64,000 nt of DNA from Artemisia argyi. Lineage: Eukaryota; Streptophyta; Magnoliopsida; Asterales; Asteraceae. A program made the translations under genes and the position numbers. This document shows positions 62,911 to 64,000 of the stretch, one piece after another. Numbering within the stretch: position 1 is the first letter of the stretch; every line of letters starts with the position of its first letter. The DNA is taken from contig CM060686.1 of NCBI GenBank assembly GCA_030686995.1, positions 69,344,319 through 69,408,318 of the forward strand, read 5' to 3'. The notes below the pieces were generated by a model. It searched no databases. It saw only the letters and a program-made list of their open reading frames with translations, and was not told the DNA's origin.

Positions 62911-64000
62911 TGGTATCAGAACGGTATACTCAAGTTTTTGAGCATTAAAGCCTTCCCGAGAAGTCGTTTTAAGTCAAAAACTTCTTTCCCAAAAATCTAA
63001 AATCCTAACTAAGATTTTTGGTAAAGTAGAGTATAGATCCATGGCTCAAGAGAACTATGTAGAGGGATGTTCTATGCAAAGACCACCTTTGCTAGAAACT
63101 TAAGGGTTTTGTTTTTGGAAAACCGGTTTGAGACCTATGTTAGGTCCAAGGACCTTGACTTGTGGGAGGTCATTCAAAACGGAGACTTTGTTTTCATGAT
63201 GCTTGATCCGAAAACCAAGTTGATGGTTGAAAAGCCATATTCGGAACTCAAAGAAGATGAGAAGAAGAAGATTGTCAAAAATCAAGAGGCTAAGATGATG
63301 TTCTACAATGCTCTACCTCGAAGGGAGTTCGAGAGAGTCCTTGTGTGCAAAACCGCCAAGGAGATTTGGCATTCTATCAACTCACTCATCAAGGGAACTC
63401 ACAAGTTAAGGATTGCAAGATTGACTTACTCATTCAACAATATGAGAAGTTTGTAATCTTGGAAGAAGAAACCATTGACAATGGTTATACATGATTCAAT
63501 GCTATTATCACAAGCCTCACGGCATTGGATCCGAGCCTTACCAACAAGAATCATGTTAGAAAATTCCCTCGTGCTCTTCCGGTGAAGTGGCGACCTAAGG
63601 TTACGGCTATTGAAGAAGCAAAGAACTTGGCGGAGCTTCCTCTAGATAAGCTCATCGGGAATGTCAAAGTTTATGAAATGATTCTTGGAAGTGACAAAGT
63701 TGTGACCAAAAGCATAAAGGAAAATGGGAAATCTTTAGCACTTAAAGCTAAAGTCACTAAAAGTCATACAAGTGACGTTGGTGGTAGCCTTGCAGAAAGT
63801 GATGAAGAAGAAATGAACAATGAAGAATTCAACCTCATGGCTAAGAATTTTAGAAAGTTCTTTAGAAGAGATGGAAAGTTTCAACGAAGGAATCGACTTG
63901 ATAACCGCACTAATGATCGTAGAATCAAGAATGGTCAAGGCTCAAAGTGTGATGATGGATGCTTCAATTGTGGTGAAAAGGATCACTTCATTAGTGATTT
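62911..64000 (+). pseudogene. Copia-3 gag pseudogene, running out of the window
   Basis: PBS TGGTATCAGAAC at 62911, then an ATG at 63041. It is a UBN2-type Copia gag: 'NRFETYVRSKDLDLWEVIQN', 'AKEIWHSINSLIKGTHKL'. The region ends in a CCHC knuckle start, 'CFNCGEKDHFISD', cut by the window end. Breaks: TAA at 63101-63103, a frameshift near 63120, another near 63430 and TGA at 63492-63494. The rest of gag reads open to the end. Protease and pol, if present, lie beyond 64000. This is the most recent insertion at the right side, since it interrupts the Athila LTR. Confidence 0.85.

Overview
This is an intergenic, repeat-packed window of a plant nuclear genome. The base composition, spliced pseudogene, 5-bp target-site duplications (TSDs) and LTR-retrotransposon families all say plant. 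The lineage is probably Asteraceae (daisy family): the Copia and Gypsy protein regions, including the post-protease domain, the acidic ORF at 38.1-38.9 kb and the linker repeats near 42.8 kb, resemble elements I associate with Tanacetum/Artemisia-type genomes. That family call is recognition, not a database match. I found no complete single-copy host gene, tRNA, rRNA or CRISPR array.

Layout. (1) 1-5702: a decayed FAR1/MULE-transposase-like gene with three introns-split pieces, split again by a 3.5-kb non-autonomous LTR element (1693-5235, TSD GAATT). (2) 6543-10350: a 3.8-kb solo LTR (TSD CTTAT). (3) 10814-11300: an LTR fragment, then a 5'-truncated L1-type LINE (about 11430-14190). (4) 14191-20685: a truncated Ty3/Gypsy Athila/Tat-like gag-protease element, here 'Tat-1', minus strand. 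Its LTR holds a solo Copia LTR (19833-20310). (5) 20686-27019 plus LTR 27020-27703/47996-48270: 'Copia-1', minus strand, cut in its reverse transcriptase by Tat-1. Its gag carries a solo Tat-2 LTR (25371-26788, TSD GGACA). (6) 27704-47990: a 20.3-kb Sirevirus-like Copia element sitting inside the Copia-1 LTR. It contains a full-length 'Tat-2' element (31015-40456), which contains a third nested Copia derivative (33299-36396). (7) 48480-48560: a possible last exon of a glycine-rich host gene. (8) 49272-60364: a young non-autonomous Athila-type element with 3.8-kb LTRs and a 1111-codon gag-protease ORF. (9) 60365-64000: the LTR and decayed gag of 'Copia-3', inserted in the right Athila LTR and running out of the window.

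How the parts work together. Nothing here forms an operon or pathway. The logic is nested transposition, so relative ages can be read from who interrupts whom: Copia-1 first, then the Sirevirus and Tat-1, then Tat-2, then the small Copia; separately Athila, then Copia-3. Most elements are non-autonomous: the Gypsy elements have gag and protease or one unknown ORF but no reverse transcriptase, RNase H or integrase in place, so they would need enzymes from elsewhere.

Two signals cut across families and are the main discoveries to check. First, GC-rich dyads sit just upstream of the LTR TATA boxes. In Tat-1 (GATGCGSCGCATC) and Tat-2 (TGACGSCGTCA) the arms differ but the CGSCG core is shared, and copies come in pairs about 23 bp apart. 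Second, a stem-loop with an RGGA loop (AGGA or GGGA) sits 10-16 nt before the polypurine tract in the Athila/Tat elements. Its stem sequence changes from copy to copy while pairing is kept, and it occurs at both internal and terminal tracts.
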